This document shows, one piece after another, positions 10,996 to 22,263 of a stretch of DNA of 64,000 nt. The notes under the pieces were generated by a model, which did no database searches, was not told the DNA's origin, and saw nothing but the letters and a program-made list of their open reading frames with translations. The position numbers were made by a program, and so were the translations under genes. Source of the DNA: Castanea sativa. Lineage: Eukaryota > Streptophyta > Magnoliopsida > Fagales > Fagaceae. The DNA lies in assembly GCF_040712315.1 (NCBI RefSeq), contig NC_134013.1, positions 77,630,001 to 77,694,000 on the forward strand, in the 5' to 3' direction. The first letter of the stretch is position 1; each line of letters opens with the position of its first letter.

Positions 10996-11621
10996 TGTTA
11001 AGGACATATTTTATGTAGTTGGCTAATCTTTTGACAAAACACACTTTACTTGTTGTTTGGTAGATCTAGGATGTGTTTTATACTTCAAAGAACATGTTGT
11101 TCAAGTCTAGTATTAAAGCCATGAAGATTGGACCAAGAAATAAGTGAAGAAAAGATGTTCACTAAGATGTTTTATACTTCAAAGAACATGTTGTTCAAGT
11201 CACGTACTAGGATTCATGCAAAGGAGTGAGTCATGTACTGGGATCCGTGCATCAAAGGGTAGCGTTCATATATTGAAGAGTTCAGAGGTTTGTAAGTGGT
11301 AGAAGGTTTCTGCTGTGAGTTCATCTACAGGGATTGTAAAGTCTAGGGACAAAAGTTTTGTACTAGATATGAAACTTCTCTTTACTATAGTGAATTGCTT
11401 TTCGGGAAAGGTTCCCCCCAGGTTTTTTACTGTGAAACTAGTTGGTTTTATTGGTTTTCCGGAGTCATCATATCTTGTCTTAATTGTTTTTTCGCTGCAC
11501 TTATATTTGACATGATATTGATGTTTGTTTGTTTTAACAAGTTTTATGCATAATAAATCTAATTAACAACTTGGATTTAAAACTTGTTAATTTTATCAAT
11601 CGGGGTCTAAATTTCCCAACA
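10996..11621 (+). repeat. 5' LTR of B0, internally deleted
   Basis: 626 bp, TGTTAAGGACATATTTTATG to CCCAACA. The 3' partner is 985 bp. The missing ~360 bp includes the CTATCGAG array and TATA box; at the break a TTTATACTTCAAAGAACATG stretch is duplicated (near 11078 and 11170). This LTR has therefore probably lost its promoter. Confidence 0.85.
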
Positions 11622-11623
11622 AG

Positions 11624-11635
11624 TGGTATCAGAGC
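11624..11635 (+). other. Primer binding site of B0
   Basis: TGGTATCAGAGC two bases after the LTR. Complementary to the 3' end of initiator methionine tRNA, the common primer of plant copia elements. Confidence 0.85.
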
Positions 11636-11692
11636 GGGCACACTCTGATTAGGTTTTATTCTTTGCTGTGTGATCCATTGACCCCTGTTGTC

Positions 11693-12540
11693 ATGGAAAC
11701 TCTTGCTTGTTTTGATTTGCATGATTCTATGTTGAATGATGATGATGATATTCAAGTTGCCTATTGCAAGCTTTACAATTTTTGTATGAAATCTCTTGAA
11801 TGTTCTACAAAATTAAAAGCTAAATTTAAAAAGGTCAAGCTTGAAAAAGATGATTTGATTGCAAAATTGGATGAAGCCAATAAGTTGAATAAGAATTTCA
11901 AAAATCAAATTTCATCTTAGGTGGATAAAATTAAGAGTTTGGAAGAGCAACTAGTTGAATTTAAAATTGAAGTTGAAAAATTAACTAGTGTCAAACTTTT
12001 TATATTCCACCATTTAGAAGGAATAATGAAGAGTTGAAGGCTAATATTGCTAGAATAGACAAAGGTAAACAATCTGATGTTAATGCTAAAGTTTATAAAC
12101 CTATGTCTAAAACTCCTCCTAGGTTGAATAAAAATTCTAAATTTGTCCCCACTTGTCATCATTGTCATATTTTTGGTCATATTAGGCCAAATTGTCCGAA
12201 GTTGAGGTCTTTGTCAACCTCTAAGGTTAGACCTCCTTGTAGGAAGCCGAGTAGCTCTAAAACTACTCATGTTTGTCACCATTGTGGTGCTTTCGGTCAC
12301 ACTCGGCCTAATTGTTTCAAGTTGTTTCCTCATAAGCGAGTGTCCAATAGGTCTCATCCTTTGTCTAAAGGCTCTATACCTATTCTTGTTGAGTTATTAA
12401 AAGTTTTGAGCTTTTTAACTCAATTTCAGGGGAATTCTAATTCCTCTATGTCCTTTAGTAGTCATACTAGGACACGTGCCTTTTCATCTTCACGGCCAAA
12501 GACTCGTGCTGTGTGGGTGAGGAAGAATCCTAAGACTTAA
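11693..12540 (+). pseudogene. gag: B0 gag-derived zinc-knuckle protein
   Basis: ATG at 11693 is preceded by the leader GTGATCCATTGACCCCTGTTGTC, which also precedes the full gag of E2; nearly all of the gag core is deleted after the first codons. What remains is an acidic run (LNDDDDIQVAY), a lysine-rich coiled coil (KLKAKFKKVKLEKDDLIAKLDEAN) and, in another frame from 12034, two CCHC knuckles: CHHCHIFGHIRPNC (about 12154) and CHHCGAFGHTRPNC (about 12274). The tail is serine/arginine-rich. A TAG at 11918-11920 and a frameshift near 12000 break it. It may once have bound element RNA. Confidence 0.75.
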
Positions 12541-13719
12541 TTGTCTTTTCTGTTTGTCCTCTACTTTAATTCTTTCTATCTACAGTAGGACTCTCTTTGC
12601 TTGATTTCTTATCTGCTTTTGGAATCATGCTTTCATGCATTTGCATTTTTTTCCTTTCTTGCTTTCATGCATATGCATCTTTCTTTTATGCATTGCTTTG
12701 CTTTGTTTAACATGTTTTTGTTTGAGTATTGCTTTATTTTGTTTTCAAAATACAAAATAAAAAGGAAAAAAAATCAGAAAAATACAAAAACAGTTTGTGT
12801 TTGTGTACATCGGTTCTTGTGAACCTTAAAATGGCCACTGAAACAGAGTTTTCTAAATTTTGTATCTCTTGTAGCTTAGATGAGCATCTCTATGCACAAC
12901 TAAACAAGTGAGCTTTGTGGCTCTTAGTTTGTAATGAGAAAGGTTAAGTGATCTCTTGTACTTAACACTCGTATCACTCTTTTTGACGGGTAGGACTAGG
13001 AAATTCTAAGAGAAATGCATAAATAACCATCTCACCACTGTTACCCGCCAATCATGATATGACATCTGTATGCTTTGGAATAGCAAAAGTGCAATGTCAA
13101 TGACATCTGTATGCTTCGGCATAACAAAAGTGCAATGTCAAAAGCTTAATATAATTGGGTATTTCTTTTCTCTCTTTTATATACCCATGCATCTTTTGCT
13201 TAATAATAAGAAAATATGCAAAGAAAATAAAAGCAAAAAGATCAAAAATGCTTTAAATATGATTGCAAGCGTGTATTCTAGGAGATGTGAGAGTTATAGG
13301 ATGTACCTCAAAGGTGATAGTCCCCATCAAACAGTTATGATTGTGTGTGAGTTATAGTGATTTTCTCATATCTCAAATCGTCATAACATAGAGACACTTA
13401 TACAATCTTGCGATGTTTTCACACACAACACGCAATATTCTTTGCTATTTTTGATACATGTGCAGGTACGATGTGATTTGGCCATCACAAGGATTACATG
13501 TGTTGATGTATACTCACTCAACTGTCTTGACTTGTTTTTGAAATATAAAATCGGTTAGACTTGTTTAGTGTGTGTGTGTGTGTTTTGGATCAAAATGCAT
13601 GACATTTTTCTTGTTGAGAGATGTTTTGAGAGGTTAAAATGTTGATTGGTTCGTTGGCTGAGTTGCATGTTTGATTGCATTCACATCTATGTTTTTCTCC
13701 TCTTTGAAAAACTGTTTTT
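12541..13719 (+). other. B0 internal non-coding region
   Basis: T-rich, no credible gene. It contains CATGCATTTGCAT-like words, a 13569-13582 (GT)n run, and conserved blocks shared with B1 and E2 (for example GACGGGTAGGACTAGGAAATTC). Confidence 0.5.
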
Positions 13720-13935
13720 AAGCCATCTCAACACCTCCTCGACACTTCTCGACACTTGGCTTATCTATCGAGCTCTTCTGTTGCATCTTATCGCAATCTC
13801 GACACCTCTTGATAGTTAGGTGGATCGATCGAGAAAGTTTATGTCCCCTCGATAGCTTCTCTATAGCTGTTCGATCCATCGAGGTATGCTCGATAGCTTT
13901 TCGACACCTCTCGATCCATCGAGATCCTCTGCATG
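13720..13935 (+). repeat. CTCGATAG array in B0
   Basis: Dense irregular repeats of CTCGACACCTC, CTCGATAGCTT and GATCCATCGAGG on both strands. The equivalent array in B1 is at 20335-20540. In E2 the equivalent array (46100-46360) lies immediately upstream of an internal TATA box. Confidence 0.6.
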
Positions 13936-14104
13936 CATTTTTTTTTAATGCTTTTACATGTTTATTTTATCTTGTCATCCATAGCATCTTGTTTCATTAC
14001 ATTCATGCATTTTTATGGATTCTTTGTACCCCCTTGATCATTTTTGATCATCTTTATGTTTCTTGAGTGAAGCTTTCTAGCTTTTTGTACCTATTGTCAA
14101 TCGT

Positions 14105-14220
14105 GACAAAAAGGGGGAGAAATTGGAGAATTTGTGGTTTCTTTCTTTAAGATTCTACAAGTTAGGGGGAGAAATACATTCCTCTGTAAGGGGGAGATGT
14201 GTTTCATCTTGTTAGGGGGA
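14105..14220 (+). promoter_or_regulatory. Purine-tract cluster in B0
   Basis: AAAAAGGGGGAGAAATTGG, TAGGGGGAGAAATAC, TAAGGGGGAGATG and TTAGGGGGAGTG occur within 120 bases, some 430 bases before the true tract CAAAGGGGGAGAT beside the 3' LTR. Confidence 0.5.
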
Positions 14221-14645
14221 GTGCTTACCTCCTTGTTGTTGTAGAAGCTTCTTTTCGCTTCTTCTTGTACCTTAGGTCTTGTGACCATGTTTACATACAT
14301 GATGCGTATCAAGTGGTATATATGATGATGTATGTTTTATTCACCTATCTCTACATGTGTTGTTTCTTTTCTCTCTTTATACACATGTTTCCTTATTTGT
14401 ATGCAATCTATTATTTCTGCTTCACACAAAGATGTCTTGATGTGTTTTGTTTAAAATGTTTCAGAAATACAGGTTGTCAAAGTCTTCCATGCCATGAGCT
14501 TTCTTCTTGCAAAGTTTTTCAAGGGTTTATGTTAGGATAGATTTTATTGTATTCAACAAGTGAGTATAAGTTGAGTGATTTATGACTTCTCTCAAATGTT
14601 CATTTGTTTGTTGTGGTTTTGTCACGGATTGCCAAAGGGGGAGAT

Positions 14646-15630
14646 TGTTAAGGACATATTTTATGTAGTTGGCTAATCTTTTGACAAAACACACTTTACT
14701 TGTATTTGGGTAGATCTAGGATGTGTTTAATACTTCAAAGAACATGTTGTTCAAGTCTAGTATTAAAGCCATGAAGATTGGACCAAGAAACAAGTGAAGA
14801 AAAGGTGTTTACTAAAGCTGGACACCTGCTGGACACCTTCTCGATAGCTGCTCGACAGATAGCTATCTATCGAGGTTTAATGAGGCTCGACAGATATTAT
14901 CTATCGAGGTATCTATCGAGGTTATGGAAATAAGAATTTTCTGATCTGATTTTTGGGCCAGGCTTTTGTATTTGTGTAGGGTTTCTTTTCTCACAAATGT
15001 AGACATATATAAGGCTTATTTTAGAGGCTGTCACATAAGAGAATACAAGAAGAACATATGCAAAAGGTAACTGAAGCCTTATTCTCTCTGAAAGAAGCTA
15101 CTGCATCTTTGCGCCTTAGGATTTTGTAACCAAGTGCTTCTTGATCTTCATTGTTGATGAAGTGAAGAACTTTGCAACCAACATCTTCTTCTCTAGTTGG
15201 TGATTGAAGTCACGTATTGGGATCCGCGCAATTGGTTAGTCACGTACTGAGATTCGTGCATCAAAGGGTGGCGTTCATATATTGAAGAGTTTAGAGGTTC
15301 TGAAGCAGTAGAAGGTTTCTGCTGTGAGTTCATCTACAGGGATTGTAGAGTCTAGAGATAAAGATTTTGTACTAGATCTGAAACTTCTCTTTACTATAGT
15401 GAATTGCTTTTCGGGAAGGTTTCCCCCCAGGTTTTTTACTGTGAAACTGGTTGGTTTCATTAGTTTTCCTGGGTCATCATATCTTGTCTTAATTATTTTT
15501 CCGCTGCATTTATATTTGATATGATATTGATGTTTGTTTGTTTTAACAAGTTTTATGCATAATAAATCTAATTAACAACTTGGATTTAAAACTTGTTAAT
15601 TCTATCAACCGGGGTCTAAATTTTCCAACA
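14646..15630 (+). repeat. 3' LTR of B0
   Basis: 985 bp, TGTTAAGGACATATTTTATG to TTTTCCAACA. It contains a CTCGACAGATAGCTATCTATCGAG-like near-palindrome around 14850 and a TATA box (TATATAAGG) at 15006-15014. It is joined directly to CTTTG of unit 2. Confidence 0.88.
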
Positions 15631-16004
15631 CTTTGTTATAGCAAACCTTGTACTTATTGATGATATATATACATTTGAGGTTGTTATTACAATTCTTTCA
15701 CCTATCTCTACATATGTTGTTTCTTTTCTCTCTTTATGCACATGCTTCTTATATGTTGTATGCAATCTTTTATTTCTGTCTCACACTAAGATGCCTTGAT
15801 GAGTTTTGTTTAAAGTGTTTCAGAAATACAGGTTGTCAAAGTCTTCCTTGCCATGAACTCTTTTCTTGCAAAGTTTTTCAAGAGTTTGTGTTTGGATAGA
15901 TTTTATTGTATTCAGCAAGTGAGTATGAGTTGAGTGATTTATGACTTCTCTCATATGTTCATTTGTTTGTTGTGGTTTTGTCACGGATTGCCAAAGGGGG
16001 AGAT

Positions 16005-16805
16005 TGTTAGGACATATGTGAATTATGTTAGGAACATATGTCAATATTTTATGTAATTGGCTAATCTTTTGACAAAACGCAATTTACTTGTAATTGGGTA
16101 GATCTAGGATGTGTTTAATGCTTCAAGAAACAATGTTTCAAGTTCAAATGTTACAACCATGCAAGTCTGTCCAAGAATCAAGTGAAGAATTGTTGTTTAT
16201 TAAAGCTTGACAGCTAGTATCTATCAAGGCTTAAAAAGTTGTTTTAGCCCGAGGCTCGACAGTTGCTCGATAGATAAGGTATTTGTCGAGATTTATGAAA
16301 AACAGATTTCAAGTTTTGATTTCATGCCAATTTGTGAATGTATGTTTGGGCTTTCTTTTCTCACAACCCTAAACATATATAAGGATTATTTTAAGGGCCG
16401 TCATAGAGAGCACAATTGCACAAGTGTGGAGCAAAGTGTTGTTCATGCAAATTGTGATCGGAAACTTAGTTTGCCCTAGTTCATCTTGAAGAAGCTGCTG
16501 TTTTTGTACACCGTATGGTTTTATGACTAAGCAACTTCATGATCTTCTTCGTGTGATGAACGGAAGAACTTTGCAGCCAACATCTTCCTTAAGTTGGTGA
16601 TTAAGTTGCGTACTAGGATCCGTGCATCTATTGGTTAGTTACGTACTGGGAGCTGTGCAATACAAGGAGAGATTGTCACTACAGAACAAGTCCAATTGGG
16701 TATTGGGGAAAGGGTTCAACTGTACGTTGGTATAAGGTACTGGGATTCCTCTACTTGTAATCACTTGTTGTGATGATAGTGAATTCGGGAGTGGTGACCT
16801 TAAAA
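16005..16805 (+). repeat. Truncated E LTR, second copy
   Basis: TGTTAGGACATATGTG to GACCTTAAAA, nearly the same as 9650-10450 including the truncation point. The purine tract CAAAGGGGGAGAT precedes it. TATA box near 16374. Confidence 0.82.
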
Positions 16806-17350
16806 CAAGTATATTACTCATCATCGTCACCAACAAAAAGCAAATAAAAAACAACAAGAATAGACGAGAAAGATGCACTTGACATAGGAATTCTCCAACT
16901 ATGAAAAGACTTGGGGGCATTATCCAGGTCCTCACCAGGGATGAACTCCCAACCATTTCTAGATACAAAAAAGATATTTGGTTTCCAATTTTGGAAGGAA
17001 GAGGAATAGTCAAGTATTAACCTAGAAGCCCTATCCCACGGCTTAAATTCATAGTATCTAGGATCTTTGGACTATCTTAGATGGTAAAAATGAAGAAATT
17101 CATCTTTCTTGATGACCTCCCCGTCATTGGAGGACATCCACCCCACCAAACAAGAAATGACGATCCGCCAAGAATTAGACACTAACTGCGCTGGAGCAAG
17201 ATGCAAGTACGCAAAAAGTTCCCTAACGAAAGGGTGAACGAGAAGACGAAGACCACTGGTGAAATCCGCCTCGTAGAAACAGACTTCATTAGCGTAAGAG
17301 TGACAGGCCCTATCTTCGTCACTCAGAATCCTGATCTTAACTGAGTCAGG
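16806..17350 (-). pseudogene. Antisense extra ORF of element A, C-terminal half, copy 2
   Basis: The same half as at 10451-10995, with YEADFTSGLRLLVHPF and LAPAQLVSNSWRIVISCLVGWM. Here the Trp that is a stop in copy 1 is intact, but a TAG replaces a Lys codon near 17070. The reading frame stops at the edge of B1, and its N-terminal half continues in the same frame at 22264 on the other side of B1. This is the copy that was directly interrupted by the B1 insertion. Confidence 0.8.
17346..17350. repeat. Target site duplication TCAGG of B1
   Basis: TCAGG before the TGTTAAGG LTR start recurs at 22259-22263 after the CCAACA LTR end. A 5 bp duplication is standard for LTR elements. Confidence 0.92.
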
Positions 17351-18312
17351 TGTTAAGGACATATTTTACGTAGTTGGCTAATCCTTTGACAAAACACACT
17401 TTACTTATATTTGGGTAGATCTAGGATGTGTTTTATACTTTAAAGAACATGTTGTTCAAGTCTAGTATTAAAGCCATGAAGATTGGACCAAGAAACAAGT
17501 GAAGAAAAGATGTTCACTAAAGCTGGACAGATAGCTCAATACCTGCAGACAGCTGCTCGACAGATAGCTATTTATCAAGGTTTAATAAGGCTCGACAGAT
17601 ACTATCTATCGAGGTTACAGAAATCAGAATTTTCAGATCTGATTTTCGGCCCATGCTATTGCATTTGTGTAGGGTTTCTTTTCTCACAACCCTAGGCATA
17701 TATAATGCTTATTTTAGAGGCCGTCACATAAGAGAATACAAAGAGAACATATAATGCTTATTCTCTTTGAAAAAAGCTACTGCGTCTTTACGCCTTAGGG
17801 TTTTGTAGCCAAGTGCTTCTTGATCTTCATTGTTGATGAAGTGAAGAACATTGCAACCAACATTCTTCTTCCTTAAGTTGGTGAGTGAGTCACGTACTAG
17901 GATTCGTGCAAAGGAGTGAGTCATGTACTGAGATCCGTGCATCAAAGGGTGGCGTTCATATATTGAAGAGTTTAGAGGTTCTGAAGTGGTAGTAGGTTTT
18001 TGCTGTGAGTTCATCTATGGGGATTGTAGGGTCTAGGGACAAAGGTTTTGTATTAAATCTGAAACTACTCTTTACTATAGTGAATTGCTTTTCAGGAAGG
18101 TTTCCCCCTAAGTTTTTTACTGTGAAACTAGTTGGTTTCATTGGTTTTCCTGGGTCATCATATCTTGTCTTATTTACTTTTCCGCTGCATATTATTTGTG
18201 ACATGATATTGATGTTTGTTTGTTTTAATAAGTTTTATTCATAATAAATCTAATTAACAACTTGGGATTAAAACTTGTTAATTCTATCAACCGGGGTCTA
18301 AATTTTCTGACA
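17351..18312 (+). repeat. 5' LTR of B1
   Basis: 962 bp, ending TTTTCTGACA. TATA (CATATATAATGC) near 17697, with CTCGACAGATAGCTATTTATC upstream. Differs from its partner by many substitutions, so the insertion is not recent. Confidence 0.88.
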
Positions 18313-18314
18313 AG

Positions 18315-18326
18315 TGGTATTAGAGC
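18315..18326 (+). other. Primer binding site of B1
   Basis: TGGTATTAGAGC, one mismatch from the initiator methionine tRNA complement seen in B0. Confidence 0.8.
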
Positions 18327-18383
18327 AGGCACACTCTGATTAGGGTTTAATCATTGCTGTGTGATCCATTGACCCCTGTTGTA

Positions 18384-19257
18384 ATGGAAATTCTTGATTG
18401 TTTTGATTTGCATGATCTTGTGTTGAATGATGATGATGATATTCATGATGCCTATTGCAAGCTTTATAATTTTTGTATGAAATCTCTTGAATGTTCTACA
18501 AAATTAAAAGCTAAATTTAAAAAGGTCAAGCTTGAAAAAGATGATTTGATTGCAAAATTGGATAAAGCCAATAATTTGAATGAGAATTTTAAAAATCAAA
18601 TTTCATCTCATGTGGACAAAATTAAGAGTTTGGAAGAGCAACTAGTTGCATTTGAAACTGAAGTAGAAAATTTAACTAGTGCCAAACTTGTTGTTAAGCC
18701 TAACTCAAAGGAAAAAAGATTTTTATATTCCTCCATTTAAAAGGAATAATTAAGAGTTGAAGGCTAATATTGCTAGGATAGACAAAGGTAAAAAATCAGA
18801 TGTTAACGCTAAAGTTTTTAGACCTATGTCTAAAACTCCTCATAGGTTAAGTAAAAATTCTGAATTTATCCCCACTTGTCATCATTGTCATATTGTTGGT
18901 CGTATTAGGCCAAATTGTCCTAAGTTGAGGTCTCTGTTAAACTCTAAGGTTAGACCTCCTTCTAGGGTACCGAGTAGTTCTAAAACTGCTCATGTTTGTC
19001 ACCATTGTGGTGTTTCTGGACACACTCGTCCTAATTGCTTTAAGTTGTATCCTCAAAAGCAAGTGTCCAAACGGTTACAGGTTTCCTCTCAAGGACCTAC
19101 ACCTTTGTTTGGAGAGTTATTAAAAGCCTTGAGATTTTTAACTCAATTTCAAGAGAATCTTAATTCTTCTATGTCCTTTAGTAGTCATACTTTAGTAGTC
19201 ATACTAGGACACGTTCCTTTTCATCTTCATGGCCAAAGACTCGTGCTGTGTGGGTGA
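18384..19257 (+). pseudogene. gag: B1 gag-derived zinc-knuckle protein
   Basis: Same architecture as B0: short head, LNDDDDIHDAYCKLYNF, a long coiled coil (SHVDKIKSLEEQLVAFETEVENL) and two knuckles. The frame is longer than in B0 because the TAG of B0 is a His codon here. A frameshift near 18735 separates the coiled coil from the knuckle part. The first knuckle has lost its zinc-binding His (CHHCHIVGRIRPNC, Arg codon at 18901-18903); the second is intact (CHHCGVSGHTRPNC). The tail contains a small duplication, TTTAGTAGTCATAC repeated at about 19178 and 19192. Confidence 0.75.
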
Positions 19258-20334
19258 TAAAGGATCCTAAGACTTAATTGTCTTTTTTGTTTGTCCTCTG
19301 CTTTAATTCTTTCTATCTAAAGTAGGACTATCTTTGCTTGATTTCTTATCTGCATATTTCTATCATGCCTTCATGCATTTGCATCTTTCTTTCATGCTTT
19401 CATGTAGTTTGTCTGTTTTTGTTTTCAAAATAAAAAGGGAAAAAAAAATACAAAAACAATGTGTGTTTGTGTACATTGGTTCTTGTGAACCTTAAAATGG
19501 CCATTGAAACAGAGTTTTCTAAACTTTGTATCTCTTTTAGCTTAGATGAACATCTCTATGCATAACTAAGCAAGTGATCTTTGTGGCTCTTTGTGTGTGA
19601 TGAGTAATGTTAAGTGATCTCTTGTACTTAATACTCGTATCACTCTTTTTGACGGGAAGGACTAGAAAATCCTAAGAGAAAGGCATAAATAACCATCTCA
19701 CCACTGTTACCCGCTAATCATGATATGACATCTGTATGTTTCGGCATAACAAAAGTGTAATGTCAAAAAGCTTAACATAACTGGGTATTTCTTTTCTCTT
19801 CTTTGTATACCCATGCATGGTTTGCTTAATAAAAAGAAAATATGCAAAGAAATAAAAGCGAAAAGAACAAAATGCTTTAAAACATGATTGCAAGCGTGTT
19901 TTCTAGGAGATATGGGAGTTATAGGATGTACCTTGAAGGTGATAGTCCCCATCAAATATTATGATTGTGTGTGAGTTAAAGTGATTTTCTCATATCTCAA
20001 ATTGTCATAACATAGAGACACTTATGCAATCTTGCGATATTTTTCACACACAACACGCAATATTCTTTGCTAATCTTGATACATGTGCAGGTACAATGTG
20101 ATTTGGCCATCACAAGGTTTACATGTGTTGATGTATGCTTACTAAACTGTCTCAACTTATTTTTGAAATATAAAATTGGTTAGACTTGTTTAGTGTGTGT
20201 GTGATTTTTTAGGAGCTAAATGTTTAACTCTTTGTTGATTGAGAGGTTAAAATGTTGGTTGGATCATTGGCTGAGTTGCATGTTTGATTGCATTCATATC
20301 TGTGTTTTTCCCTTCTTGAAAAACTGTTTTTAAA
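19258..20334 (+). other. B1 internal non-coding region
   Basis: No credible gene. Aligns with B0 12541-13719 and with E2 45000-46100. Confidence 0.5.
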
Positions 20335-20540
20335 TCATCTCGACAGCTCCTCAACACCTCTCGATACCTGGCTTATCTATCGAGCTCTTCTATTGCATCT
20401 TATCGCAATCTCGACATCTCTTGATAACTAGGTGGATCGATTGAGAAAGTTCCTGTACCCTCGATAGCTTCTCGATAGCTGTTCGATCCATCGAGGTATG
20501 CTCGATAGCTTCTCAACACCTCTTGATCCATCGAGATTCT
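20335..20540 (+). repeat. CTCGATAG array in B1
   Basis: Repeats of CTCGATAGCTTCTCGATAGC and GATCCATCGAGG words, equivalent to 13720-13935. Confidence 0.6.
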
Positions 20541-21259
20541 CTTGCATGCATTGTTTTTCACATGTTTTGCATATTTCTTTGATCTTGTCATCCATAGCAT
20601 CTTGTTTCATTACATTCATACATTTTTATGGATTCTTTGTGCCCCCTTAATCATTTTTTATCATCTTTATGTTTCTTGGGTGAGGCTTTATAACTTCTTG
20701 TACCCTTTGTCAATCATGACAAAAAGGGGGAGAAATTGGAGAAATTATGGTTTCTTTTTAAGATTCTACAAGGTAGGGGGAGAAATACATGCCCTTGTAA
20801 GGGGGAGATGTATTTCATCTTGTTAGGGGGAGTGATTACCTCCTTGTTGTTATAGGAGCTACTTTTAGCTTCTTCTTCTTCTTCTTGTACCTTAGGTCTT
20901 GTGACCATATTTACATACATTGTGCTTATCTTTGATACATATATATATGATGATGTATGTTCTTCTTCACCTACCTCTACATGTGTTGTTTCTTTTCTCT
21001 CTTTATACACATGTTTCTTTATTTGTATGCAATCTTTTAATTTTTGTCCCAGACTAAGATGCCTTGATGAGTTTTGTTTAAGTGTTTCAGAAATACAGGT
21101 TGTCAAAGTCTTCCATGCCATAAACTCTTTTTTTGCAAAGTTTTTCAAGAGTTTGTGTTAGGATAGATTTTATTGTACTTAACAAGTGAGTATGAGTTGA
21201 GTGATTTATGACTTCTCTCATATGTTCATTTGTTTGTTGTGGTTTTGTCACGGATTGAC

Positions 21260-21271
21260 AATGGGGGAGAT
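21260..21271 (+). other. Polypurine tract of B1
   Basis: AATGGGGGAGAT immediately before the 3' LTR. Confidence 0.7.
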
Positions 21272-22258
21272 TGTTAAGGACATATTTTATGTAGTTGGCT
21301 AATCATTTGATAAAATGCACTTTACTTGTATTTGGGTTGATCTAAGATGTGTTTTATACTTCAAAGAACATGTTGTTCAAGTCTAGTATTAAAGCCATGA
21401 AGATTGGACCAAGAAACAAGTGAAGAAAAGGTGTTCACTAAAGCTGGACAGATAGCTTGACACCTACGGACAGCTGCTCGATAGATAGCTATCTATCGAG
21501 GTTTAATGAGGCTCGACAGATACTATCTATCAAGGTATCTATCGAGGTTACGAAAATCAAAATTTTTAGATCTGATTTTCAGCCCATGCTTTTGTATTTG
21601 TGTAGGGTTTCTTTTCTTACAACTCTAGTTATATATAAGGCTTATTTTAGAGGTCGTCACATAAGAGAATACAAGGAGAACATATGCAAAAGGTGACCGA
21701 TGCCTTATTCTCTCTAAAAGAAGCTACTGCGTCTTAACGACTTAGGGTTTTGTAACTAAGTGCTTCTTGATCTTCATTGTTGATGAAGTGAAGAACTTTG
21801 CAGCCAACATTCTTCTTCCTCAAGTTGGTGAGTGAGTCACGTACTAGGATTCGTGCAAAGGAGTGAGTCATGTATTGGGATCCGTGCATCAAAGGGTGGT
21901 GTTCATATATTGAAGAGTTCAGAGGTTCTGAAGCGGTAGAAGGTTTCTGCTGTGAGTTTATCTACGGGGATTGTAGAGTCTAGGGACAAAGGTTTTGTAC
22001 TAGATCTGAAAGTTCTCTTTACTATAGTGAATTTCTTTTCGGGAAGGTTTCCCCCAGGTTTTTTACTGTGAAACTACTTGGTTTCATTGGTTTTCCTGGG
22101 TCATCATATCTTGTCTTATTTACTTGTCCGCTGAATATTATTTGTGACATGATATTGATGTTTGTTTGTTTTAACAATTTTTATTCATAATAAATCTAAT
22201 TAACAACTTGGGATTAAAACTTGCTAATTCTATCAACCGAGGTCTAAATTTTCCAACA
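21272..22258 (+). repeat. 3' LTR of B1
   Basis: 987 bp. It holds a perfect 24 bp palindrome at 21477-21500 (half-site CTCGATAGATAG) about 130 bp upstream of the TATA box (TATATATAAGG near 21629). Confidence 0.9.
21477..21500. promoter_or_regulatory. Perfect palindrome in U3 of B1 LTR
   Basis: CTCGATAGATAG followed by its exact reverse complement. It lies upstream of the LTR TATA box. Near-perfect versions occur in the other B LTRs and in the minus-strand LTR near 61690-61760. A dimeric factor site is a reasonable but untested reading. Confidence 0.5.
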
Positions 22259-22263
22259 TCAGG

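Larger units (their letters stand above)
9276..15630 (+). repeat. Tandem duplication, unit 1
   Basis: The block runs from CTTTGTGATAGCAAACC in E1 through the E 3' LTR, the C-terminal antisense ORF of element A and the whole B0 element. Unit 2 (15631-22258) repeats the same order with the same E truncation point and the same B insertion site. The units differ by scattered substitutions and by a deletion in the B0 5' LTR. Confidence 0.85.
10996..15630 (+). mobile_element. Family B non-autonomous LTR element, copy B0
   Basis: LTRs at 10996-11621 and 14646-15630, primer site at 11624, a short gag-derived gene with two zinc knuckles, a long non-coding stretch with a CTCGATAG array, and purine tracts. 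There is no pol. The left flank is TCAAG (TCAGG in B1) but the right flank is CTTTG, so the flanks do not match. This is explained by the tandem duplication rather than by a simple insertion. Confidence 0.85.
15631..22258 (+). repeat. Tandem duplication, unit 2
   Basis: Second copy of the block seen at 9276-15630. It begins exactly at the end of the B0 LTR with CTTTGTTATAGCAAACC and continues E internal end, E 3' LTR (16005-16805), antisense ORF (16806-17350) and B1 (17351-22258). Contents and junctions match unit 1. Confidence 0.85.
17351..22258 (+). mobile_element. Family B non-autonomous LTR element, copy B1
   Basis: 4.9 kb, complete: LTRs 17351-18312 and 21272-22258, primer site, gag remnant with knuckles, non-coding body, purine tract and matching TCAGG target duplication. 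There is no protease, RT, RNase H or integrase. It interrupts the antisense ORF of element A. Mobilisation would need enzymes from another copia element. Confidence 0.92.
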
